Positions 27,462 to 35,151 of a stretch of DNA of 64,000 nucleotides are shown here, one piece after another. Position 1 is the stretch's first letter. The number at the start of each line of letters is the position of its first letter. The position numbers and the translations under genes are program-made. Source of the DNA: Pseudomonadota bacterium (GTDB lineage Bacteria; Pseudomonadota; Alphaproteobacteria; UBA8366). The notes below the pieces were generated by a model that saw only the letters and a list, made by a program, of their open reading frames with translations, had not been told where the DNA came from and did not search any database. Where the stretch lies: NCBI GenBank assembly GCA_036339585.1, contig JAYZAS010000007.1, positions 81,212-145,211 on the forward strand, read 5' to 3'.

Positions 27462-28334
27462 TCAACGATTTCTTAGCCCGGAAAAGAAACCAGAAAGGCA
27501 ACAACTAAAAAATTGTATTTTATTTAACTCAACTCGGGATGCGATAGGATCATTTGCGCGCAATTTTTCAGATAATTTGCATGCAATTTTAATAATAGTC
27601 GCCGATTCCATGGCTAATCGTTTACTTTTCAACTTATTTGGTAAAGTTTTCGCTTCAATAAGAAGATCATCTGTAGCATCGAGGCATTTATCTAGCACGA
27701 TCCGTAAGTTCGCAGATGTGTATTTATTATTAAGGGCATCGGGTGTTACTTTTTCTTGTGTTAGCCATTCTGTGGGAAGGTAAACACGATCCATAAATTT
27801 GTAATCATCCGAACAATCCTGAAGATGGTTGATAACCTGTAGTGCATTACAAAGAGCGTCGCTAGCAGGATACCCGGACGGTTCTTCTCCGTGGATGTCA
27901 AGCAGATACCGTCCAACGGGTGCTGCTGAATGATTGCAATAATCGATCAATTCACTCCAGTCTTCGTAGCGATTCTTTGTTGCGTCTTGCTTGAAGGCAA
28001 TAATTAGATCGCAACAATGTTGATCAGTAACCCCACATTCAATGAGGCTTTTGCGAATTGCATGCCCCTTTTGAAAAGCTGGGTCATCGTTTTTCCCACG
28101 GACAGCATCCTCAAACCCCTCTAGTCTTTGGACTTTTTCGCTAGGCGTCAGTAGTGGGTTATCCGCAACATCATCAATAGCGCGAGCATATGCGTAGAAT
28201 ATTGCTACATGTGGACGCAGTGAGGCCGGAAGGAATATAGATCCGACCGGAAAATTTTCATCATTCGGTCCTTTACCTGACGGTGTTTCGGCTGTTGTCA
28301 AAGATGTATCTGTCATGGCACTTTTACTTAACAT
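27462..28334 (-). CDS. hpnC: HpnC, hydroxysqualene synthase
   Basis: This 290-residue squalene/phytoene-synthase-fold protein converts presqualene diphosphate to hydroxysqualene. It has the first Asp-rich motif AIDDVADNPLL after FYAYAR and the second HLQDCSDDYKFMDRVYLP, together with the N-terminal ENFPVGSIFLPASLRPH that marks HpnC. The sequence before that (about 27 residues) is variable and the start could lie at the internal ATG. It is divergent from ispG across 57 bases and leads the leftward squalene unit. Confidence 0.94.
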   Translation of the reverse strand: MLSKSAMTDTSLTTAETPSGKGPNDENFPVGSIFLPASLRPHVAIFYAYARAIDDVADNPLLTPSEKVQRLEGFEDAVRGKNDDPAFQKGHAIRKSLIECGVTDQHCCDLIIAFKQDATKNRYEDWSELIDYCNHSAAPVGRYLLDIHGEEPSGYPASDALCNALQVINHLQDCSDDYKFMDRVYLPTEWLTQEKVTPDALNNKYTSANLRIVLDKCLDATDDLLIEAKTLPNKLKSKRLAMESATIIKIACKLSEKLRANDPIASRVELNKIQFFSCCLSGFFSGLRNR

Positions 28335-28391
28335 AAATTGTAATATGAGTATGATATCACCATTCTCAGAGCAAGACGTCAGTTTTAAAAA

Positions 28392-29684
28392 ATGGATAGG
28401 GCAGGCACGATGTCGCCAAATACAGGATTAGCGCCCCGGCGCAAAAGCGCAGGAGTTAAGGTAGGCAATGTGATGGTTGGCGGTGACGCACCCGTCGTGG
28501 TGCAATCGATGACCAACACGGACACTGCAGATGCGGACAGTACGGCTCAGCAGGTAGCTGATTTGCATCGGGCCGGATCTGAGGTTGTAAGGATAACCGT
28601 AGATCGCGAGGATGCCGCAAAAGCGGTCCCTTACATTCGGGAGAAGCTCGATAATTGGGGCTTTGATGTCCCGCTTGTAGGAGATTTTCACTATATTGGG
28701 CATCAATTACTGACTAAATATCCGGATTGTGCAGAAGCTTTGGCAAAGTACCGTATTAACCCGGGCAATGTTGGCCGTCGTGCTAAGAAGGACAGTCAGT
28801 TTTCGACTATGATCGACGTGGCTTTGAAGTATGACCGTCCGGTTAGAATTGGAGTTAATCTGGGTAGCCTGGACGAAGAACTCCTTGTCAAGTTAATGGA
28901 TGAGAACGCCAAGGCAGAACATCCCAAAGACGCTGCAGTTGTCACGCATGAGGCATTAGTTGAGTCCGCTTTGTCAAATGCGAAGCGAGCAGAAGAACTA
29001 GGTATGTCAAAGAACAAAATCATCCTCTCATGCAAGGTTAGTGAAGTTCAGGGAATGGTGGCTGCATATCAGAGCTTAGCGGCTCAATCTAACTACGCTC
29101 TTCATTTAGGGCTTACAGAGGCCGGGATGGGTTCCAAGGGGATCGTCAGCTCAACCGCAGCTTTGGCGGTGCTTCTCCAGCAAGGAATTGGTGATACCAT
29201 ACGCATTTCCCTTACACCTGAGCCGGGTGGTGATAGAACCGAAGAAGTAATAGTGGCACAAGAAGTGCTGCAAACAATGGGTTTAAGGTCTTTCATGCCA
29301 TTGGTTACAGCATGTCCGGGTTGTGGTCGAACTACCAGTACAGTATTTCAGACTTTAGCCGCCAAAATTCAGGCATATATCAGAGAAAGAATGCCTGATT
29401 GGCGAAATACATATCCTGGCGTTGAGGAGTTAAACCTAGCTGTGATGGGCTGTATCGTTAACGGTCCTGGTGAAAGCAAAATGGCTGATATTGGTATCAG
29501 CTTGCCTGGCACGGGCGAACAGCCAGCAGCGCCTGTTTTTATTGATGGCAAAAAGGCGATGACACTACGTGGTCCTAACATTGCTGAAGAGTTTCAAGAT
29601 TTGGTAGAAGAGTACATCCAAAATCGTTTCGGAAACAAAAATCATGACAATGCTAGAATAGCTAGTCGTCCAGCAGCGGAATAG
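28392..29684 (+). CDS. ispG: 4-hydroxy-3-methylbut-2-en-1-yl diphosphate synthase
   Basis: This 430-residue iron-sulfur enzyme (GcpE/IspG) converts MEcPP to HMBPP, the penultimate MEP step. Landmarks are [43 protein letters not shown], and the 4Fe-4S ligands in [11 protein letters not shown] and [12 protein letters not shown]. The alternative ATG at 28410 is weakly favoured by an AGG just upstream; neither start has a strong ribosome site. With dxs and ispH it makes three MEP genes within one hopanoid island. Its 3' end faces the MOSC gene with a 5-base gap. Confidence 0.96.
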   Translation: MDRAGTMSPNTGLAPRRKSAGVKVGNVMVGGDAPVVVQSMTNTDTADADSTAQQVADLHRAGSEVVRITVDREDAAKAVPYIREKLDNWGFDVPLVGDFHYIGHQLLTKYPDCAEALAKYRINPGNVGRRAKKDSQFSTMIDVALKYDRPVRIGVNLGSLDEELLVKLMDENAKAEHPKDAAVVTHEALVESALSNAKRAEELGMSKNKIILSCKVSEVQGMVAAYQSLAAQSNYALHLGLTEAGMGSKGIVSSTAALAVLLQQGIGDTIRISLTPEPGGDRTEEVIVAQEVLQTMGLRSFMPLVTACPGCGRTTSTVFQTLAAKIQAYIRERMPDWRNTYPGVEELNLAVMGCIVNGPGESKMADIGISLPGTGEQPAAPVFIDGKKAMTLRGPNIAEEFQDLVEEYIQNRFGNKNHDNARIASRPAAE

Positions 29685-29689
29685 GTGTT

Positions 29690-30160
29690 TTATTCTGCCA
29701 GGCTGATATTATTCGCTACTGTTATCTTTCCATCATTTAGTATTTCACATCTAACACCACCTTTGTCCCATAAAGCGGCTTTTAGCCCTGGCTTCCGGAG
29801 CTTGCCCTCGAGGTAGCCGCATGGCTGGCAGAGCCTATGCACTTTGAGTTCTACTGTGCCAATTGAGATAAATTTTCCGACAAGAGAATTTAGGCGTATT
29901 CCTTGAGAAATAACATTTCTGCGACATTGCTCCGGTAAGCAGCTGATGTCTGGAAAATGTTTTAGCGCCTCTAATTCTTCAATTTCGATAATAGTTAATT
30001 GCCTTCCCGGCTCAGATTTTTTTGAATACGTGCCTGTTCCTAATGCATAACGGTCTCCCTCTATTCCTTCACCGGCGAGACAGGATAGATGATCTGCTGA
30101 GATCATTTTGTCCCCTCCATTAGGGGTCGTGAAGAGGGAGATGACTTTTCCATTGATCAT
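29690..30160 (-). CDS. MOSC-domain protein
   Basis: This protein of about 156 residues consists of a MOSC domain, related to the C-terminus of molybdenum-cofactor sulfurase and to YiiM-type proteins that bind sulfurated or molybdenum ligands. Key segments are GIEGDRYALGTGTYS, QLTIIEIEELEAL, CRRNVISQGIRLNSLVGK and HRLCQPCGYLE, whose cysteine pair is the likely ligand site. The ATG at 30160 has AAGGA upstream; a TTG at 30184 is possible. It is the last gene of the leftward UbiD unit, next to an FAD reductase, and may assist the Mo enzymes of this locus. Confidence 0.84.
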   Translation of the reverse strand: MINGKVISLFTTPNGGDKMISADHLSCLAGEGIEGDRYALGTGTYSKKSEPGRQLTIIEIEELEALKHFPDISCLPEQCRRNVISQGIRLNSLVGKFISIGTVELKVHRLCQPCGYLEGKLRKPGLKAALWDKGGVRCEILNDGKITVANNISLAE

Positions 30161-30187
30161 TTTAAAAAGTATCCTTTCTATCAATCA

Positions 30188-31423
30188 CTAGGATTTGGCG
30201 CCTTTTAGTAGATCGCGAAGTGGAATGTCATCATCTTTTAAGTCAGACTCTGAAAACGGCAGTTGTGCGCTAATCATTCTACGTGCTACTCGCATATCCC
30301 GTTGACGATTGATTGAGAATGCCGATTTAATTACGCCACCTTCAACTTGGAATGCGGTGCAATCCCGTCCGTTGATGTCCCCCCGAATTATGAGATTATT
30401 CCATTTTTCCGTAAAACCAGCAATCTGCAGGTTTACATCAAACTGATCTGTCCACATCCATGGTACTTTATTGTAAGCCTTGAGCTCATTACACATCGTG
30501 CGAGCTGCTGCTAATGCTTGGTCCTGGGCGTTGAGCCATGCTTCAAGTCGAATGTGACGCCCAAGCATTGGATTAAAATGGTTTGTATTGTCTCCGGCTG
30601 CGAAGATATATGGGTTTGAAGTACGCGCGTACTCGTCCACCACGATGCCGTTATCTATCTTTAACTCGGCGCTTTCTGCAAGATTAGTTTCCGGTAAAAT
30701 ACCAATGCCAACTATTACAGCATCAGCAGTAATTTTTTCTCCAGAATTTGTGATCACTTCATTTACTTCATTTTTGCCAAAGAACTCTTTAATGCTTTGG
30801 TTCAATCTCACTGAGACATTATTGTCCGCATGAAGTTTTAAAAAAACATCTGATGCCTCGGCTGGGAGGGACCGCCCCATTAATCTTGAGCTGGCTTCAA
30901 ATACAATAACCTCTGCTCCTCTCATGCGGGCACTGGCGGCAACCTCAAGTCCAATGAATCCTCCACCTACGACCAATATCCGTGCGCCTTCGTTGAGATT
31001 GCCCTCTACGGCGCGGCTATCTTCAATAGTCCTTAACGTTAGTATATTGTCTAATTCTGAGCCGGGGAGATCAAGCGTTTGTGGACGACCACCAGTGGTG
31101 AGTAACAGTTTGTCATAATGGATTGATTCACCATTATTTAACAGGACAAGTTTTGTCTCAGCATCAATGGACACAGCGGTCCTTTCAAGCAAGATATCAA
31201 TATTTAGGTCATTGTAATAATCGGCATCACGAATTAATTGAAATTTACTGTCGTTTGGTGAATGCAGCAAATCTTTTGAAAGGGGGGGGCGTTCGTAAGG
31301 AAATGTTGCCTCCTCTCCGATTAATGTTACACGTCCTTCATGACCAAAGTTTCGAAATGATTGCACTGCCACGCCCCCAGCATGACCAGCACCTATGACT
31401 ACAAAATGCTCCTCTTTTGACAT
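30188..31423 (-). CDS. FAD-dependent ferredoxin-reductase-like oxidoreductase
   Basis: This 411-residue flavoprotein resembles NAD(P)H:ferredoxin/rubredoxin reductases of the BphA4/putidaredoxin-reductase type. It shows an FAD-binding motif FVVIGAGHAGGVAVQSFR, YERPPLSKDLL, a second dinucleotide motif RILVVGGGFIGLEVAASA, and the C-terminal FAD site IFAAGDNTNHFNP. Such enzymes pass electrons from NAD(P)H to a small iron-sulfur protein serving an oxygenase, but neither a ferredoxin nor a Rieske oxygenase gene is in the window, so its partner is unknown. It lies between the MOSC gene (coordinated) and the thiamine-diphosphate enzyme (139-base gap). Confidence 0.9.
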   Translation of the reverse strand: MSKEEHFVVIGAGHAGGVAVQSFRNFGHEGRVTLIGEEATFPYERPPLSKDLLHSPNDSKFQLIRDADYYNDLNIDILLERTAVSIDAETKLVLLNNGESIHYDKLLLTTGGRPQTLDLPGSELDNILTLRTIEDSRAVEGNLNEGARILVVGGGFIGLEVAASARMRGAEVIVFEASSRLMGRSLPAEASDVFLKLHADNNVSVRLNQSIKEFFGKNEVNEVITNSGEKITADAVIVGIGILPETNLAESAELKIDNGIVVDEYARTSNPYIFAAGDNTNHFNPMLGRHIRLEAWLNAQDQALAAARTMCNELKAYNKVPWMWTDQFDVNLQIAGFTEKWNNLIIRGDINGRDCTAFQVEGGVIKSAFSINRQRDMRVARRMISAQLPFSESDLKDDDIPLRDLLKGAKS

Positions 31424-31562
31424 ATTAATTTAATCCTCTAAACGCCGAGATTATGTCTGGTGAATGAATAATCGGAAGGTGTAACGTCTTGCCGCAGGCA
31501 AACATAACGAAAAAAAAACACTAAACAACAAGATCTTAAAACACCACTCTGAATACCTTATA

Positions 31563-33392
31563 TCAGTTTAACGCTGTACGAATATCAACCAAAACTACGC
31601 TACCATCAATAACTTCGAGCACTGCTTTTTTGAGTGTAGGCGCTATTTCTGTTGGTTTTTTAATCGGGCCGTGCGCTTTAGCTCCGTAGGCGCGTGCGAT
31701 CATGGCGAAGTCAACATCTGGGTTGATCATTTTTTGACCTATCCATGCATTCTCTTCCGGACGTTTTCGTTCGTCCGCAAGTTTACGTTGATGTTCCTCG
31801 TCATTTCCAAAGGAAGTATTGTTATGAAGTATTATTAAGGCCGGAATGTTGTAGTGGGCAGCTGTCCACAGTGCTGCGGGATTCATAGTAAAATCCCCAT
31901 CCCCCATGATCGCCACGGTAAATTTTCCCATGTCGCGAGCGGCGAGAGCTGAACCTATAACTCCACCAGGACCATAACCAACCCCACCACCGGCATTATT
32001 GCCGAGATAACGAGCACAACCATCGAACTGCCAAATTCCCTCATACCAGCTACGATAGTTACGGTTTGCAAGAATATAGTCTTTATCTTGAACGGCGTTA
32101 TACACTTCATAGATTAACCGTGGAACCGAAATAGGATCGTTGTCAAAGTTATCTTCTAAGATTTTCCTTTGACGAGAACGAAGTGCTCTATGGCGTTTTG
32201 CGAGAGCTTTGGCACGCATTGCGGCTGTATCGATCCAATGTTCATTCTGGTTTGCTCGGGATTTAAGCTCGCCAAGTAATTGCTTTAAACCGTAGATAGG
32301 ATCAGCGCATAAGTGCACATCAACTGGAGGCAAGGCGCCTCCAATAGCAGCCCACTTGTCTATTGAAAAATCATTAAGCGATAGGTCTATAATCTTTTTA
32401 TTGTGCCCTTCAGCTTCAGTAACCATTACTCCGTAACCGCCCCCGCGAGCAGCACCGTAATTCCCAAGCATGTCGGCAATATCTTGGTTGTCTACGACCA
32501 GTATTAAATCCGCCTCACTTCGAACTTTAGTCTCCTTACTAGCACCAAATCCGCCAGTCATATTTTGTGGATGATCAGTGGCTAAATTGACTACATCTTT
32601 GCCTTCTTGGAACGCGGAACCTGTGAGCTCTACCAATTCTTTCAAAACATCAGTAGTGCCGGGTAAACGTCCGCAGCGTCCGCCCAATACCAAGGGTTTG
32701 TTTGCTCGAATGAATAAGTCGGCTGCTGTTTGTATACTTCCTTCCGGTGCTGCAATAGGAGGAATATCAGAGTAGCGGGGTAATGCCATATTAGGCATTT
32801 CCAGATCCTCATCGATCGTCGCCTCTTGCAATCCGGTATCTAGCGACAAATAACTTAGCCCCATTGGGGCTGTGCAAGCTAATCGATAGGCTTTTGCAAG
32901 TGAATTGAGGACTGCTTGTTGTGTGGGAGGCTCGTCGGTCCATTTGGTATATGGTTGCATAATTTGTGATTGATTATTCGCGCTATGGAGCCAGTCAATA
33001 AAGCGTCTTTCAGCCGGATCCATTGGCCCAGAGCCGCCAATAACGATCATCGGGATTCGATCGGCAAAGGCATTCCAAAATGACATAATGGCATGTTGAA
33101 GTCCCACTAAGTTGTGCAGTATTACGCAAGCAGGCTTGTTAGTAACCTTTGCGTAGCCATGTGCCATAGAAACAGCAATTTCTTCATGCGGGCAAAGAAT
33201 CATCTCTGGCTTTTTATTGCCGCTGTAGTTTACTAACGAATCATGGAGGCCACGAAAGGTTGAGCCAGGGGTTAACGTAACGTAATCAAAACCCATCTCT
33301 CCAAGCATATCTGCCATAATGTCAGAACCGTATTGGGGGGCTATTTTTTTGTCGGGCAAATTGACGGGGATTTCTGAGGGGCGTTTCTTCAT
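31563..33392 (-). CDS. Thiamine-diphosphate-dependent enzyme (acetolactate synthase-like family)
   Basis: This 609-residue protein has the three-domain architecture of the acetolactate-synthase/benzoylformate-decarboxylase family. The activating glutamate is Glu70 in CPHEEIAVSMAHGYAKV, and the ThDP-metal motif runs from GDGD (497-500) to NN (524-525). A middle transhydrogenase-like domain with PLVLGGRCGR lies between them. Members include decarboxylases, carboligases and CoA-acting lyases, so the reaction cannot be fixed. It is 30 bases downstream of a UbiD-family gene on the same strand, implying a joint pathway on 2-oxo acids or acyl groups together with the decarboxylases. Confidence 0.88.
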   Translation of the reverse strand: MKKRPSEIPVNLPDKKIAPQYGSDIMADMLGEMGFDYVTLTPGSTFRGLHDSLVNYSGNKKPEMILCPHEEIAVSMAHGYAKVTNKPACVILHNLVGLQHAIMSFWNAFADRIPMIVIGGSGPMDPAERRFIDWLHSANNQSQIMQPYTKWTDEPPTQQAVLNSLAKAYRLACTAPMGLSYLSLDTGLQEATIDEDLEMPNMALPRYSDIPPIAAPEGSIQTAADLFIRANKPLVLGGRCGRLPGTTDVLKELVELTGSAFQEGKDVVNLATDHPQNMTGGFGASKETKVRSEADLILVVDNQDIADMLGNYGAARGGGYGVMVTEAEGHNKKIIDLSLNDFSIDKWAAIGGALPPVDVHLCADPIYGLKQLLGELKSRANQNEHWIDTAAMRAKALAKRHRALRSRQRKILEDNFDNDPISVPRLIYEVYNAVQDKDYILANRNYRSWYEGIWQFDGCARYLGNNAGGGVGYGPGGVIGSALAARDMGKFTVAIMGDGDFTMNPAALWTAAHYNIPALIILHNNTSFGNDEEHQRKLADERKRPEENAWIGQKMINPDVDFAMIARAYGAKAHGPIKKPTEIAPTLKKAVLEVIDGSVVLVDIRTALN

Positions 33393-33422
33393 GTTAACGA
33401 TCTTTCTGTCATTTTTATTATT

Positions 33423-35048
33423 TTAATCAAATTCGTCAGCGCGTATGGGTGTTTCTGGCAGAGAATTCGTTGTTATTCTCTGTTTGGTTATTTCACCATT
33501 TTTGAGATAATGACCATCAGCTGCTCGCTTAGCTGCTTGGTCCCAATTATCGCTCCAATCACCCAGCGTGTATCCGTGCCAGGGGCTCTCCGGCTTTAGT
33601 GAAGGCAAGCCTAGCCTTTCCCATAAACCTAGGGCATTTTCCATATATTCTTTTTTTGGTAGGGCTAAAGGAGGTAACGGCCCCTTCATGGTAGCATCTA
33701 TTAATAACGCAGAGTCCTCTGATACCGATCGTGGCACGCGCGGTCCCTGTCCGTGGCTGCGATTATCCAAAATATGACAATCAATAGCAGGATTACAGCG
33801 GTAACCCATTGCCCAAAAAACCGCGTCACCGTTCTCAGGGTCAATATCATCATTGATAGCTATAATGAATTTTCCGACACCGCTTTGAAGCGCGGCACAG
33901 CCATAAAGAGCTCGCCAAATCTCAGTTGAGGGAGCTTCGCGCTCCATTTGTATAAAAACTATTTTCCGGAGATTGGTTAATGGCTCGTGAAGTGAAACCT
34001 TAATAACTCCATTAATTCCTAGATTATTTTTTAAATGATTAAGAAATAATGGTTCATAGGCAAGACGCTTTATCACAGAGCTTTCACTCGGTGTGACCTG
34101 ACTAATAATTGATGGAATAACAGCGTTACGGCGCCGAGTAATTGCCGTCACTTGCATCGTCATATTGTAGCTTTCAAGCGCAACATAGCCGGCGCTTTCG
34201 CCAAAAGGTGCCTCTGGTTCCACGTGCTCGGTGGATATGAGACCTTCAACCACTAATTCTGACTCCGCAGGAACGTTTAATTCGATTGTCTTACATTTTG
34301 TAATGTTTATAGGTTCTCCAACGAGACCTCCCGCAATATCAACCTCATCAATGCCCATTTGTAGTTTTTGTGGTGACATAAAATTGACAGCGGGCGGGCA
34401 CCCCACAACGATAGCGCACGGCATTGGTTCTTTTCGCTCTTTCCATTTTTTCCAATGGACATATCCTTCTGCTCCGCCTGGCCTAACGACCATCCGGACT
34501 GCAAGTCGGTCGGAAGCTTTCAGGCCTGCGCGATAGGTGCCCATATTTTGTGTGCCGGTTATGGGATCCTTTGTTATGCAGTTGGTTGCGGTCAGGTAGG
34601 GGGCGCAGTCAAATCCCGGCGTTGAAATGGGTATGGGCAGTGCGTCTAGGCCACAGCCATTGCCAAGTAGATCGTTACCGGTCAACACAATTTCATGACA
34701 AGGCGCATCTTCTATTAAACGAGGTTTCACCGGATTGGAAATTGCTCGTCCCCATGTTTCACCCACTTCATCCAGTTCACAACCTAATCCAATTCTGTAT
34801 ATCTCTGGATTTGTGGCCAGGGCTCCAACAATCACTGGGAGATCATACTTTCGTCCTAAGCTATCGATAATGTTAGTAAAAAGAAATGCCTTGCGATCCG
34901 CTTCAGCAATACCACCCCTAAATTGCCAACGTACCAGCGGATGCATCTCTGTGTCTTTATTTATAGGATCGTTAATTTCGATAAGTAACTTCGACGCTCG
35001 AAGCGTTTCGATGTGTTCGTGCAAGTCTGGGTAATTGCGTTGGCTCAT
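33423..35048 (-). CDS. UbiD-family decarboxylase, paralogue 1
   Basis: This 541-residue protein is a UbiD-family (de)carboxylase, an enzyme class that uses prenylated FMN to act on aromatic or alpha,beta-unsaturated carboxylates. The expected catalytic set is present: Asn168 and Arg173 in NMGTYR, and the Glu pair 279/284 in EAPFGE. Family segments HPLVRWQFRGGI, LDALPIPISTPGFD and TNCITKDP are clear. The start at 35048 has GGAGG eight bases upstream and gives the same residue numbering as paralogue 2; an upstream in-frame start at 35150 would add 34 unrelated residues. It follows paralogue 2 by about 100 bases and precedes the ThDP enzyme. Substrate unknown; ubiX at 43403 supplies the cofactor. 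Confidence 0.93.
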   Translation of the reverse strand: MSQRNYPDLHEHIETLRASKLLIEINDPINKDTEMHPLVRWQFRGGIAEADRKAFLFTNIIDSLGRKYDLPVIVGALATNPEIYRIGLGCELDEVGETWGRAISNPVKPRLIEDAPCHEIVLTGNDLLGNGCGLDALPIPISTPGFDCAPYLTATNCITKDPITGTQNMGTYRAGLKASDRLAVRMVVRPGGAEGYVHWKKWKERKEPMPCAIVVGCPPAVNFMSPQKLQMGIDEVDIAGGLVGEPINITKCKTIELNVPAESELVVEGLISTEHVEPEAPFGESAGYVALESYNMTMQVTAITRRRNAVIPSIISQVTPSESSVIKRLAYEPLFLNHLKNNLGINGVIKVSLHEPLTNLRKIVFIQMEREAPSTEIWRALYGCAALQSGVGKFIIAINDDIDPENGDAVFWAMGYRCNPAIDCHILDNRSHGQGPRVPRSVSEDSALLIDATMKGPLPPLALPKKEYMENALGLWERLGLPSLKPESPWHGYTLGDWSDNWDQAAKRAADGHYLKNGEITKQRITTNSLPETPIRADEFD

Positions 35049-35056
35049 TCTACCTT

Positions 35057-35061
35057 CCTCC
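35057..35061 (-). promoter_or_regulatory. Shine-Dalgarno site fixing the start of UbiD paralogue 1
   Basis: GGAGG on the minus strand lies 8 bases before the ATG at 35048, within the purine-rich run GGGAGGAAGG. This favours 35048 over the upstream start at 35150. Confidence 0.7.
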
Positions 35062-35151
35062 CTGCAAGAATGTGACGCTTTCATGTTCGATATCATATGA
35101 TTTTGGTGCTTGCAGTTCCTAAAATTTTTCAGCCAATCTTGAAAGTCCAAT

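Noticed and set aside
31480..31520. Hairpin TTGCC-GCA-GGCAA as an intrinsic terminator
   Set aside because: On neither strand does a T run directly follow the stem; the A run on the plus strand is displaced and lies upstream of the stem when read on the transcribed minus strand.
31563..33392. Sulfopyruvate decarboxylase completing a coenzyme M-like pathway with the ComA/ComC-like pair
   Set aside because: The ThDP enzyme is 609 residues with full three-domain architecture, unlike the short ComD/ComE proteins, and lies 25 kb away next to UbiD genes.
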